A stretch of DNA of 32,623 nt, taken from contig JBOIEQ010000036.1 of assembly GCA_050741255.1 (NCBI GenBank), positions 1-32,623 of the forward strand, written 5' to 3'. Position 1 is the stretch's first letter. Every line of letters begins with the position of its first letter. Below the pieces are notes generated by a model, which saw only the letters and a list, made by a program, of their open reading frames with translations, did no database searches and had not been told where the DNA came from. The position numbers and the translations under genes were made by a program. The DNA is from CAZXNF01 sp050741255. Its GTDB lineage: Bacteria > Pseudomonadota > Gammaproteobacteria > Burkholderiales > SG8-41. Shown here piece by piece: positions 7,509 through 18,337 of the stretch.

Positions 7509-8735
7509 ATGGCGACAGCGACAGCGGGGACCAAAGGCGGGGTCAAGGAGGCCGTCTACCAGTGGGTCGGTACCGACAAGGCCGGCAAGACGCTGCGCGG
7601 GGAAATGAAAGCCGGTGGCGAAGCCTTGGTCAACGCGACGCTGCGCCGCCAGGGCATCAAAGTCGTCAAGGTCAAGAAGCAGAAGCTGACCGGCGGCAGT
7701 TCGATCACCGAGAAGGACATCACCGTCTTCACCCGCCAGCTCGCCACCATGATGAAGTCCGGCGTGCCGCTGCTGCAAGCCTTCGAGATCGTCGGCAAGG
7801 GCCACAGCAATGCGCGGGTGCAGAAGCTGCTCCTCGACATCAAGACCGAAATCGAAACCGGCTCGTCGCTCAAGCAGGCGTTCCAGAAACACCCGCTCTA
7901 CTTCGACGCCCTGTTTATCAATCTGGTCGGCGCCGGCGAACAGGCCGGCATTCTGGACAGCCTGCTCGACCGCCTGGCGACCTACAAGGAGAAGATCCAG
8001 GCGATCAAGGGCAAGATCAAGTCGGCGCTGTTCTATCCGATCGCGATCATCGGGGTCGCGTTCATCATCACCGCGATCATCATGATTTTCGTGATCCCGG
8101 CCTTCAAGACCGTGTTCGCCAGCTTCGGCGCGGACCTGCCCGGCCCGACGCTGGTCGTCATGGCCATTTCGGACTTCTTCGTCAAGTACTGGTACGCCAT
8201 CTTCGGTTTGGTCGGTGGCGCCATCTGGGGCTTTTTCTACACCTGGAAACGCTCGGTCAAGATGCAGAATGCGATGGACCTGGTGCTCCTGCGGGCGCCG
8301 GTCTTCGGCGATCTCGTGCGCAAGTCCTCGATCGCACGCTGGACCCGCACGCTCGCCACCATGTTCGCCGCCGGCGTGCCGCTGGTGGAGGCGCTGGACT
8401 CCGTGGCCGGCGCCGCGGGCAACTTCGAATACTACCGAGCCACCAAGAAGATCCAGGGCGAGGTGTCCACCGGCTCCAGCCTGACGGTCGCCATGCAGAA
8501 CCAGGACGTGTTTCCCAACATGGTGCTGCAGATGGTGGCGATCGGGGAGGAAGCAGGCTCCCTCGACGGCATGCTGTCCAAGGTCGCCGACTTCTACGAG
8601 GCGGAAGTGGACGATGCGGTGGACGCGCTCTCCAGCCTGATGGAACCCGTCATCATGGTCGTGCTGGGCACGCTCATCGGCGGCATGGTGGTCGCGATGT
8701 ATCTGCCGATCTTCAAAATGGGCCAGGCGGTCTGA
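7509..8735 (+). CDS. pilC: Type IV pilus inner membrane platform protein PilC
   Basis: PilC (GspF family) is the integral membrane platform that couples the PilB and PilT motors to pilin insertion and removal. The 408-residue protein has a cytoplasmic N-terminal region (YQWVGTDKAGKTLRGEM) and two T2SSF domains. The first (about residues 75-200) includes FTRQLATMMKSGVPLLQAFEIV; the second (about 275-400) includes RWTRTLATMFAAGVPLVEALD. Membrane helices lie near residues 178-198, 225-245 and 380-400. The family signature VGAGEQAGILD and its second-half partner IGEEAGSLDGML are present. The ATG at 7509 has AAGGGGA upstream. pilB, often the gene before pilC, is absent here; pilD follows. Confidence 0.97.
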   Translation: MATATAGTKGGVKEAVYQWVGTDKAGKTLRGEMKAGGEALVNATLRRQGIKVVKVKKQKLTGGSSITEKDITVFTRQLATMMKSGVPLLQAFEIVGKGHSNARVQKLLLDIKTEIETGSSLKQAFQKHPLYFDALFINLVGAGEQAGILDSLLDRLATYKEKIQAIKGKIKSALFYPIAIIGVAFIITAIIMIFVIPAFKTVFASFGADLPGPTLVVMAISDFFVKYWYAIFGLVGGAIWGFFYTWKRSVKMQNAMDLVLLRAPVFGDLVRKSSIARWTRTLATMFAAGVPLVEALDSVAGAAGNFEYYRATKKIQGEVSTGSSLTVAMQNQDVFPNMVLQMVAIGEEAGSLDGMLSKVADFYEAEVDDAVDALSSLMEPVIMVVLGTLIGGMVVAMYLPIFKMGQAV

Positions 8736-8753
8736 GCGCAGGATTCAGGAGAC

Positions 8754-8816
8754 GGGATCCGGGATTCAGCTTCCCTCGCCTTCGCGCCGAAGCCCGGCGC
8801 CTGACTCCGGAATCCC
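8754..8816. repeat. Imperfect palindrome filling the pilC-pilD gap
   Basis: Arms 8754-8769 (GGGATCCGGGATTCAG) and 8801-8816 (CTGACTCCGGAATCCC) are inverted repeats matching at 13 of 16 positions, with a GC-rich hairpin-forming centre. Extra partial copies of GGATTC occur at 8741 and 8762. The right arm ends three bases before the pilD ATG, occupying the place where a ribosome binding site would be. It resembles short GGGATTC-type intergenic repeats seen in other GC-rich proteobacteria. Confidence 0.5.
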
Positions 8817-8819
8817 CTG

Positions 8820-9683
8820 ATGTCCCTCTTTAACGCATTGCACACTTCGCCCCTGCTGTGGGTGGCGATCGTCTTCGCGTTCAGCCTGGCGATCGGCAGC
8901 TTCCTGAACGTCGTCATCCACCGCCTGCCGAAGATGCTGGCGCGGCAGTGGCAGGCCGAGTGCGCCGAACTGACGGGCGCCGCGCCGGCCGCCGCCGCAC
9001 CCGCCTACAACCTGGTGGTACCGCGTTCGGCCTGCCCGGCCTGCGGTCACCACATCACCGCGCTTGAAAACATCCCGCTCCTGTCGTGGCTCGTGCTGCG
9101 CGGCAAGTGCTCGGCCTGCGCGGCGCGCATCTCCGCGCGCTATCCCGTGGTGGAACTCGCGACCGCCCTCTTGTCCGCGTACGTCGCCTGGCGCTTCGGC
9201 TTCACCGCGAAGGCCTTTGCGGGCCTGCTGTTCGTGTGGGCGCTGATCGCACTGGCGTGCATCGATCTCGACACCTTCTACCTGCCCGACGACATCACGC
9301 TGCCGCTCGTCTGGGCGGGCCTGCTCGCCAACCTGTTCGGCCTGTTCACCGATCTGTCCTCGGCGGTGATCGGCGCGGCGGCCGGCTACCTCGTGCTGTG
9401 GACGGTCTACTGGTTGTTCAAGTGGGCGACCGGCAAGGAAGGCATGGGCTACGGCGACTTCAAGCTGCTGGCCGCCATCGGCGCGTGGCTGGGCTGGCAG
9501 GCCCTGCCGACGGTAATCCTGCTGTCCTCCTTCGTCGGCGCGGTCATCGGCATCACGCTCATCGCCGTGCGCCGGCAGGGCCGTGATACGCAGATTCCCT
9601 TCGGCCCGTACCTGGTGGTGGCCGCCCTGATCGCGCTGTTCTGGGGCGACGCCATCACCCGCACCTACCTCGACGCGCTGTAA
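8820..9683 (+). CDS. pilD: Prepilin peptidase / N-methyltransferase PilD
   Basis: PilD is a membrane aspartyl protease that cleaves the leader of type IV prepilins and pseudopilins and N-methylates the new first residue. The 287-residue protein shows the N-terminal GSFLNVVIHRLP motif. The cytoplasmic zinc region has two CxxC pairs (Cys72/75 and Cys97/100). The two catalytic aspartate regions are CIDLDTFYLPDDITLP (about 147-162) and GMGYGDFKLLAAIGAW (about 208-223, GYGD motif), and several membrane helices are present. No Shine-Dalgarno sequence precedes the ATG; the intergenic palindrome occupies that place. It lies between pilC and coaE, a common proteobacterial arrangement. Confidence 0.97.
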   Translation: MSLFNALHTSPLLWVAIVFAFSLAIGSFLNVVIHRLPKMLARQWQAECAELTGAAPAAAAPAYNLVVPRSACPACGHHITALENIPLLSWLVLRGKCSACAARISARYPVVELATALLSAYVAWRFGFTAKAFAGLLFVWALIALACIDLDTFYLPDDITLPLVWAGLLANLFGLFTDLSSAVIGAAAGYLVLWTVYWLFKWATGKEGMGYGDFKLLAAIGAWLGWQALPTVILLSSFVGAVIGITLIAVRRQGRDTQIPFGPYLVVAALIALFWGDAITRTYLDAL

Positions 9684-9690
9684 CGCACGC

Positions 9691-10305
9691 ATGCCGTTCA
9701 CGGTCGCGCTCACCGGCGGCATCGGCAGCGGCAAATCGGCGGTCGCCGACCTGTTCGCCGCGCGCGGCGCCGCGGTGATCGATACGGACGTCATCGCGCA
9801 CGCGCTCACCGGACCGGGTGCTGCCGGCAGCCGCGCGCTGGCGGACGCGTTCGGCGCGGACTGCCTCGGCGCCGACGGGGCGCTCGACCGCCTGAAAATG
9901 CGCGAGCGCGCGTTCGGGGATCCAGCCGCGAAAGCCCGTCTGGAGGCGATCCTGCATCCCATGATCCGCGCGCAGGCGCTGGCCCAGGCGGCGGCGGCAA
10001 CCGCCGCCTACCTCCTGATGGTCGTGCCGCTGCTGACGGCGACCAGCGCCTACGCGCAACAGGCCGACCGCGTGCTGGTGGTCGATTGCCCGGAGGCGCT
10101 GCAGGTCGCGCGGGTGGTGCAACGCAGCGGGCTTACGACGGCGCAAGTGCAGGCCATCATGGCGACGCAACCGACCCGCGCGGGGCGCCTCGCGATGGCC
10201 GACGACGTCGTCACCAACGACGGTCCGCGGGAAGCGCTGCCCCCCGCGGTGGACGCGCTGCACGCCCGTTATCTGGCGCTGGCGCACGCGAAAAAAGCGC
10301 GTTAA
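9691..10305 (+). CDS. coaE: Dephospho-CoA kinase
   Basis: CoaE phosphorylates the 3'-hydroxyl of dephospho-CoA using ATP, the last step of coenzyme A synthesis. The 204-residue protein has Walker A GGIGSGKS at residues 9-16, the substrate-binding VIDTDVIAHALTGPG, the LHPMIRA motif, and DRVLVVDCPEALQVARV. The C-terminal lid has AIMATQPTRAGRLAMADDVVTNDG. Length is normal. It begins eight bases after the pilD stop with no strong ribosome binding site. Linkage with pilD, zapD and yacG is conserved in many proteobacteria. Confidence 0.97.
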   Translation: MPFTVALTGGIGSGKSAVADLFAARGAAVIDTDVIAHALTGPGAAGSRALADAFGADCLGADGALDRLKMRERAFGDPAAKARLEAILHPMIRAQALAQAAAATAAYLLMVVPLLTATSAYAQQADRVLVVDCPEALQVARVVQRSGLTTAQVQAIMATQPTRAGRLAMADDVVTNDGPREALPPAVDALHARYLALAHAKKAR

Positions 10306-10360
10306 CCCCTTTATTTTTTTCGGGTTTTGGGGCATTCTGGCCCGGCTTGCGAGCCCCCTG

Positions 10361-10380
10361 CTCCGTCACGCTCCGTCACG
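10361..10380 (+). repeat. Tandem duplication of a 10-bp unit upstream of zapD
   Basis: CTCCGTCACG occurs twice in direct succession, ending 19 bases before the zapD GTG. It lies between TTGCGA (10347-10352) and TAAATA (10381-10386), which could be promoter-like elements if one copy were absent. Confidence 0.7.
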
Positions 10381-10399
10381 TAAATAAAGTCCGCGCGCC

Positions 10400-11155
10400 G
10401 TGATCAGCTACGAATATCCTCTGTCCGAGCGGATACGCACACTGCTGCGTCTGGAAGACCTGTTCGAGCGCACGCATTACTTCATGGGCCGCGACGATCC
10501 GCACGAACATCACGTCGCGCTCATCAACCTGTTCGAAATCCTTGAAGTGTCCGGCCGCGCCGATCTCAAGTCGGACCTGCTGCAGGAACTCGAGCGCCAG
10601 AAGCAGACGCTGGAAGCACTCCGCGACAACCCCGAGGTGTCGGAAGAAGCCCTCGACAAGGTGGTGTGGGAAATCGACCGCGTGTCGTCCAAACTGTTCC
10701 AGACCTCCGGCAAGGCCGGACAGGAACTGCGCGAGAACGAGTGGCTGATGAGCATCAAGCAGCGCACCGGCATCCCGGGCGGCGTCTGCGAGTTCGACCT
10801 GCCCTCCTACCACTACTGGCTGAACCTCGGCGTGGACAACCGGCGGCGCGATCTCGAGACGTGGATCGGCTCCTTCCTGCCGATCCGCGACGGCATCGCC
10901 ATCGTGCTGCGCATCCTGCGCGAAAGCGGCCGCACCACCAACGAACGTGCCGAGCAGGGCGTCTACCAGCAGATGATGGCGGGCCGCGTCGCGCAGATGT
11001 TGCGCATCCGGCTCGCGCGCGAGTACGCCTGCGTGCCCGAAGTCAGCGCCAACAAGTACGCTTTGAACATCCGCTACACCACCCAGGAAGGCAACGCCCG
11101 CCCCAAGACGTTCGAGGGCGCGGTCGACTTCGAGCTCACCTTCTGTAATTTGTAG
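10400..11155 (+). CDS. zapD: Cell division protein ZapD
   Basis: ZapD (formerly YacF/DUF1342) binds the C-terminal tail of FtsZ and bundles protofilaments at the Z ring. The 251-residue protein starts MISYEYPLSERIRTLLRLEDLFER, the family signature, and continues with a long helical region and TGIPGGVCEFDLPSYHYWL. It then has SFLPIRDGIAIVLRILRESG and a C-terminal beta region ending FELTFCNL. The GTG at 10400 fits the homology start, with no clear Shine-Dalgarno sequence. The preceding 94 bases hold a T-rich run, a tandem 10-bp repeat and no certain terminator. yacG follows after six bases. Confidence 0.96.
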   Translation: MISYEYPLSERIRTLLRLEDLFERTHYFMGRDDPHEHHVALINLFEILEVSGRADLKSDLLQELERQKQTLEALRDNPEVSEEALDKVVWEIDRVSSKLFQTSGKAGQELRENEWLMSIKQRTGIPGGVCEFDLPSYHYWLNLGVDNRRRDLETWIGSFLPIRDGIAIVLRILRESGRTTNERAEQGVYQQMMAGRVAQMLRIRLAREYACVPEVSANKYALNIRYTTQEGNARPKTFEGAVDFELTFCNL

Positions 11156-11161
11156 GCGCGC

Positions 11162-11368
11162 ATGCTGACCGTCAATTGTCCGCATTGCGGCAAGCCGGTG
11201 GAGTGGCTGCCGGCGCAACGCTTCAGACCGTTCTGCTCCGAGCGCTGCAAGCTGCTGGACCTCGGGGCATGGGCCTCCGAGTCCTACCGCATCCCGGTGC
11301 AGGAACTCGACGACACGCCGGATGACGACATCGGTTCGGAGGAACTACCGGGCGCACCCGGCCACTGA
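11162..11368 (+). CDS. yacG: DNA gyrase inhibitor YacG (zinc-binding)
   Basis: This is a small zinc protein of 68 residues. In E. coli the homologue binds GyrB and inhibits gyrase. The zinc site is Cys6-x2-Cys9 and Cys25-x3-Cys29, embedded in NCPHCGKPVEW and FRPFCSERCKLLDLGAWASESYRIP, an almost consensus family sequence. The acidic, disordered tail (DDTPDDDIGSEE) is usual. The gene lies six bases after zapD and is clearly in the same transcript. Its stop is only ten bases from the stop of the convergent Nudix gene. Confidence 0.95.
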   Translation: MLTVNCPHCGKPVEWLPAQRFRPFCSERCKLLDLGAWASESYRIPVQELDDTPDDDIGSEELPGAPGH

Positions 11369-11378
11369 TCGCCCGGCC

Positions 11379-12338
11379 TTAAGCGTCCCGCCACGGTCCG
11401 CGCAGCATGGCCACGCCATGCGCGCCGGCGGCCCACGCCGCGTCCCGGTCGCCGGCAGAGAGACCGCCGATGGCGAACACCGGTAGCGGGCAGCCCTGCT
11501 TCAGCGCGGCGAAGGTCTCCCAGCCGATACCCGGATGCGCCGGATGCGTCGGCGTCGGCAGTACCGGACCCAGCACCGCGAAATCGAGATCAAGGGAGGC
11601 AGCCTGTGCGAGTTCGGGTTGGTCGTGGCAGGACGCTGCGCAGAGCGCCAGGCCCGCGGGCCTGGCCGTGGCCGCCATCAGGCGCGCCGCCGTCAGATGC
11701 ACGCCGTCTGCGCCCGCCGCTTGCGCCGCTTCCGGTGAGCCGTTCAGCAGCACGCGTCCGCCCGCCGCCCGCACCCGTTCCACCGCCGCCCGGGTGAAGC
11801 GCACGAGCGCATCGCCGGTCAGCGACGGTTCGCGCACCTGCACGAGGCGCACGCCGCGCGCCAGCGCGCGATCGAGTGCGGCAAGAAATTGCGCTTCGCC
11901 AAACGCGGTCAGATTCGTCACCGCATACTCGGCGGGCAGCGCGAGCGAACGCAGTATAGGTCCGTTGGCCGGCAGCATCGGCGAGACCGTCGGATGGTCC
12001 GGGTGCTGCCACGCGAAGGCCTGTCCCTCGCGGCCGTGCGGCGCTCCGGTCCAGCCGGTCACACGACAGAAATGCAGGCGCACTGAGGCATGCGGATAGT
12101 GATATTCGCGGGTGAGCCAGGGGTGCACGGTGTGCACGGTGAGCCCCAGCTCCTCGTGCAGTTCGCGGGTGAGTGCCTGGGCGATGGTTTCGCCGGCCTC
12201 GAGCTTGCCGCCCGGGAATTCCCAGTAGCCGGCGTAGGCCTTGCCGGGGGGCCGCTGCGCGAGGAGAAACTGGCCGTCGGACCCGAGAATGACGCCGGCG
12301 GCCACCTCGACGAAGGCCGGCGCAGGCGCGGAGGTCAC
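11379..12338 (-). CDS. Nudix (MutT-type) hydrolase fused to a ThiE/TenI-like domain
   Basis: The 319-residue protein has two domains. Residues 10-135 are a MutT-like Nudix hydrolase with a perfect Nudix box (Gly44 to Leu66: GX5EX7REUXEEXGU). Such enzymes cleave oxidised nucleoside triphosphates such as 8-oxo-dGTP. Residues 138-319 resemble thiamine phosphate synthase/TenI (GADGVHL, AVLGPVLPTPTHP, FAIGGLSAGD). However, the ThiE metal-binding aspartates are not seen: the NDR-type motif reads LNGS at 198-201, and no aspartate follows GVHL. TMP synthase activity is therefore doubtful. This fusion is known in beta- and gammaproteobacteria. The GTG at 12338 overlaps the DUF815 stop as GTGA. Confidence 0.92.
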   Translation of the reverse strand: MTSAPAPAFVEVAAGVILGSDGQFLLAQRPPGKAYAGYWEFPGGKLEAGETIAQALTRELHEELGLTVHTVHPWLTREYHYPHASVRLHFCRVTGWTGAPHGREGQAFAWQHPDHPTVSPMLPANGPILRSLALPAEYAVTNLTAFGEAQFLAALDRALARGVRLVQVREPSLTGDALVRFTRAAVERVRAAGGRVLLNGSPEAAQAAGADGVHLTAARLMAATARPAGLALCAASCHDQPELAQAASLDLDFAVLGPVLPTPTHPAHPGIGWETFAALKQGCPLPVFAIGGLSAGDRDAAWAAGAHGVAMLRGPWRDA

Positions 12339-13234
12339 CGGCCGGTTTTGGTCTTGTGCCGGCCGGCCCAGTCGCGGGCGAACTGCCAGGCCACGCGTCC
12401 ACTGCGCGAACCGCGCTGGAGCGCCCACTGCAGCGCCGCGTGGCGCACGGGCTCGGCCGCCACGTTCGCCCCACCCGTCACGCGGAAGTGCTGGAGCCAG
12501 CGCGCGACGATGGCGAGATACTCTTCCTGGTCGAAAGGATAGAACGACACCCAGACGCCGAAGCGCTCGGACAGCGAGACCTTTTCCTCGGAGGTTTCGC
12601 CGGGATGGATCTCGTCATCCACGTGCTTGAACTCGAGATTCTCGGACATGAACTCCGGCATCAGGTGCCGCCGGTTCGACGTGGCGTAGATCAGGCAGTT
12701 TTCGGAGGCGGCGGCCACCGACCCGTCGAGTACCACCTTCAGCGCCTTGTAACCGGGCTCGTCCGCCTCGAACGACAGGTCGTCGCAGAACAGGATGAAG
12801 CGTTCGGGTCGCGCCTCGATCAGCTCGACGATGTCGGCAAGATCGGTCAGGTCCTGCTTCTCGACCTCGATCACGCGCAGGCCACGGCCGGAATACTTGT
12901 TCAGTACCGCCTTCACCAGCGAGGACTTGCCGGTGCCGCGCGCGCCCGTCAGCAGCACGTTGTTGGCGGGCAGCCCTTCGACGAACTGGCGTGTGTTCTG
13001 CTCGACGGTCTTCTTCTGGGTATCGACGCCGCGCAGGTCGTCGAGTGCGATCGCGTGCACGTGCCGCACCGGTTCGAGCCAGCCGCGGCCGCTGCGCTTG
13101 CGCCAGCGGAACGCAATCGACGCCTTCCAGTCGATGGGCGCGGGCGCAGCAGGCAGCGCCGCCTCGACGCGGTCGAGCACGCGTTCGGCGCGCTCGAGCA
13201 GGCGGCCCAGCGGATCCCTGGTTTCGTCTTTCAT
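12335..13234 (-). CDS. DUF815-family AAA+ ATP-binding protein
   Basis: This is a 299-residue predicted cytoplasmic ATPase of unknown function. It has Walker A GARGTGKSS (97-105), Walker B FILFCDDLSFE (146-156) and a sensor-like IYATSNRRHLMPE. The C-terminal part carries SERFGVWVSFYPFDQEEYLAIV, typical of DUF815. It is a single AAA module with no obvious extra domain. The start at 13234 overlaps the argJ stop as ATGA, and its own stop overlaps the Nudix fusion start, so all three are probably one operon. The conserved placement beside argJ and MutT does not reveal its job. Confidence 0.92.
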   Translation of the reverse strand: MKDETRDPLGRLLERAERVLDRVEAALPAAPAPIDWKASIAFRWRKRSGRGWLEPVRHVHAIALDDLRGVDTQKKTVEQNTRQFVEGLPANNVLLTGARGTGKSSLVKAVLNKYSGRGLRVIEVEKQDLTDLADIVELIEARPERFILFCDDLSFEADEPGYKALKVVLDGSVAAASENCLIYATSNRRHLMPEFMSENLEFKHVDDEIHPGETSEEKVSLSERFGVWVSFYPFDQEEYLAIVARWLQHFRVTGGANVAAEPVRHAALQWALQRGSRSGRVAWQFARDWAGRHKTKTGR

Positions 13235-14460
13235 GTACGGTATTCCGCGTTGATCTTCACGTAGTCGTACGAATAATCGCAGGTCCAGACCGTGGCCTCG
13301 GCGGCGCCGCGGCCGAGCGCCACGCGCACCGTGATCTCCGGCGGCTGCATGATGCGCGCACCGTCTTCCTCGCGGTAGGCCGGATCGCGCCCGCCAGCGG
13401 CCAGCACCCGGACGTCGCCCAGCCAGATGTCGATGCGGCCGGTGTCGAGATCCTGCACGCCGGCGTTGCCGATGGCCATGATCAGGCGCCCGAGGTTGGG
13501 ATCGGAAGCGAAGAACGCCGTCTTGACCAGCGGCGAATGCGCGATCGTCTTCGCCACGCGCGCGGCTTCCGCCGCGTCCGCCGCGCCGGTGATGCGGATC
13601 GTGATGAATTTGGTCGCGCCCTCGCCGTCGCGCGCGATCGCCTGCGCGAGCGGAACCGCGACCGCCAGCAGTGCCGCGCGCAGCGCCACGTACGCGGGGC
13701 TTCCCGCCGCGGTGATTTCGGCATTCCCGGCGCGGCCCGTGGCGATCAGCACGAAGGAGTCGTTGGTCGAGGTGTCGCCGTCCACCGTCACGCAGTTGAA
13801 GGACGCGTCCGCGACCTCCTTCACGAGCCGTCGCAGCACCGCCGGCACGACCGCGGCGTCGGTGGCGATGAAGGCCAGCATCGTCGCCATGTTCGGGGCG
13901 AGCATCCCGACGCCCTTGGCGATGCCGGTCACCTGTACGGTACGGCCATCGACCTCCGCGCGCGCGGAATACGCCTTGGGAACGGTGTCCGTGGTCATGA
14001 TCGCCGACGCGGCATCCGCCCAGTGCGCCGCCGCCAGGCTGCCCTTGCAGCGCGGCAGCGCGGCCTCGATGCGGTCAACCGGCAGGTGCTCGAGGATGAC
14101 GCCCGTCGAAAACGGCAGCACTTCGTTCGCCTCGCAGCCCAGCGTGAGCGCGACCGCGGTGCAGGTGCGCTGTGCCGCCGCCAGTCCCGCGGCGCCGGTG
14201 CCGCAGTTGGCATTGCCCGCGTTGACGATCAGTGCCCGGATGGGCTTGCCTGCCGCCAGGTGCTCCCGGCAGACCTGCACCGGCGCGGCGGCGAAACTGT
14301 TCTGAGTGAAGACCCCGGCGACGTGCGTGCCCGCCGCGAAGGTCATGAGCATCAGGTCGCGGCGACCCGCCTTGCGGATGCCTGCTTCGGCGAAGCCGAG
14401 TTCAACACCCGCGATGGGCAACAGGGCGGCGGGATCGGGGGGATTCAGATTGACGGGCAT
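13231..14460 (-). CDS. argJ: Glutamate N-acetyltransferase / amino-acid N-acetyltransferase ArgJ
   Basis: ArgJ recycles the acetyl group from N-acetylornithine to glutamate in arginine biosynthesis, and some members also use acetyl-CoA. The 409-residue precursor cleaves itself at the Ala-Thr bond of KGVGMLAPNMATML, with Thr193 as nucleophile; that motif is intact. Other signatures are LIVNAGNANCGTG (oxyanion region, about residues 77-89), FNCVTVDGDTSTNDSF, and AIARDGEGATKFI. The C-terminal segment contains LIMAIGNAG. The ATG at 14460 is 46 bases after the secA stop; the gap holds a small 5-bp hairpin (14481-14493) and no T-tract. Whether it is bifunctional cannot be told from sequence alone. 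Confidence 0.97.
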   Translation of the reverse strand: MPVNLNPPDPAALLPIAGVELGFAEAGIRKAGRRDLMLMTFAAGTHVAGVFTQNSFAAAPVQVCREHLAAGKPIRALIVNAGNANCGTGAAGLAAAQRTCTAVALTLGCEANEVLPFSTGVILEHLPVDRIEAALPRCKGSLAAAHWADAASAIMTTDTVPKAYSARAEVDGRTVQVTGIAKGVGMLAPNMATMLAFIATDAAVVPAVLRRLVKEVADASFNCVTVDGDTSTNDSFVLIATGRAGNAEITAAGSPAYVALRAALLAVAVPLAQAIARDGEGATKFITIRITGAADAAEAARVAKTIAHSPLVKTAFFASDPNLGRLIMAIGNAGVQDLDTGRIDIWLGDVRVLAAGGRDPAYREEDGARIMQPPEITVRVALGRGAAEATVWTCDYSYDYVKINAEYRT

Positions 14461-14506
14461 CGCGGTGTTTTCAGAAGCACGGCCAGTGGCCGCGGGTCCG
14501 CGCGCG

Positions 14507-17266
<2,760 letters not shown>

Positions 17267-17275
17267 GGGGTCCGT

Positions 17276-17309
17276 AAAAAGCAAAAAGGGGTGGGAGACC
17301 CCACCCCTT
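17276..17309 (-). terminator. Terminator-type hairpin directly upstream of secA
   Basis: On the minus strand, GGGGTGGG (17307-17300) and CCCACCCC (17295-17288) form a perfect 8-bp stem around a 4-base loop. The T-rich tract TTTTTGCTTTTT (17287-17276) follows. This is a strong Rho-independent terminator for the M23 peptidase transcript. Its T-tract ends only nine bases before the secA start codon. Confidence 0.8.
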
Positions 17310-17380
17310 CGCTTCGTCTGTCCGTTCCGCCGGTCGCTGCCGGTTTCGCTACCTCAGCACTCGGCCGTGCTTGGGCTGGA

Positions 17381-18298
17381 CTAGCCGGGCAATCGCAGAA
17401 ACCGCGCCGGATTCTGCGGCGCACCGCGGTGACGGACTTCGAAGTGCAGGTGACTGCCGGTCGCGCGTCCCGTCGCGCCTACTTCGCCGATCTTGGCGCC
17501 CGCCAGTACCACGTCTCCTACCTTGACCATGCGCTTCGAGGCATGCGCGTAACGCGTCACGAGTTCGTTGCCATGATCGATCTCGATCATATTACCATAC
17601 TGAGGGTGGAAATCGGCCACGATGACCACGCCGCCCGCCGCTGCGAACACCGGCGTGCCGGTCTCCGCCATGAAGTCGACGCCTTCGTGAAACGCCTTCA
17701 TGCCGTTGAAGGGATCGATGCGCCAGCCGAAGTTCGAGGAATACCAGCCGCCGTCGACGGGCAGCATGGAAGGCGTGAGTTTCTTGCGCGCCGTGTCGAA
17801 GGTGATCAGCGCGTCGAGCAGGCCCAGCTTCTCGCTGCGGTCCTCGACCTGCTTGGCCAGGCCTTCGACCTGCCGCGCAAGGTCGGTCAGCGACAGGTCG
17901 TAGCTGGGGAGGGTCGATACCGCGCCGCCGCGGGCGGGCTCCTTGTCGAACAGGAATTCCTGCGGCTTGAAACCGGCGGTTTTGGCGAGCCGCTCGCCGA
18001 GCGTGTCGAGGCGCAGCAACTGGGCCTGCATCTGCCCGAGTTTGGTCGCCATGGCGTTCAGGTTTTCGCGCAGATAGGTCTGCGATTTTTCGGTCTGTTC
18101 GCGGCTCGCCGAAACGATCAGTCCGTTGAGGAAAGGGCTGTCGATGGACGAGGCGTAGCGGAGCATGAGGTACTGCAGGGCCCCGGCAACGAGGATGAGC
18201 CCCAGCATGACGGCGGCCGCGGCCGCCGCCACTTGCGGCAGCGTGAGGGTCAGCGTGCGGGCTCTCGCCAGGCGGCCCGACACTAGAATAACGTTCAT
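17381..18298 (-). CDS. M23-family metallopeptidase, membrane-anchored
   Basis: This is a predicted zinc endopeptidase acting on peptidoglycan or regulating other hydrolases in the periplasm. The 305-residue protein has one N-terminal membrane helix (about residues 22-45) and a coiled-coil-like region (about 65-165). The C-terminal LytM/M23 domain (about 185-300) retains the metal ligands His204 and Asp208 in FHEGVDF and the His283-Leu-His285 motif in GSHLHFEV, so it looks catalytically competent. Genes of this family often sit directly before secA in betaproteobacteria, where enterics have secM. It diverges from the DUF721 gene with only 39 bases between start codons. Confidence 0.93.
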   Translation of the reverse strand: MNVILVSGRLARARTLTLTLPQVAAAAAAVMLGLILVAGALQYLMLRYASSIDSPFLNGLIVSASREQTEKSQTYLRENLNAMATKLGQMQAQLLRLDTLGERLAKTAGFKPQEFLFDKEPARGGAVSTLPSYDLSLTDLARQVEGLAKQVEDRSEKLGLLDALITFDTARKKLTPSMLPVDGGWYSSNFGWRIDPFNGMKAFHEGVDFMAETGTPVFAAAGGVVIVADFHPQYGNMIEIDHGNELVTRYAHASKRMVKVGDVVLAGAKIGEVGATGRATGSHLHFEVRHRGAPQNPARFLRLPG

Positions 18299-18337
18299 AC
18301 GCCAGTCTCCCGCCCGTTCAACAGCACATTAGACGCC

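Noticed and set aside
10306..10360. A T-rich run after coaE as an intrinsic terminator.
   Set aside because: No stable GC stem directly precedes the T-run. The small GGCT/AGCC hairpin lies downstream of it, on the wrong side.
14481..14493. CGGCC/GGCCG hairpin between secA and argJ as a terminator.
   Set aside because: The stem is only 5 bp and has no T-tract. secA and argJ are probably co-transcribed.
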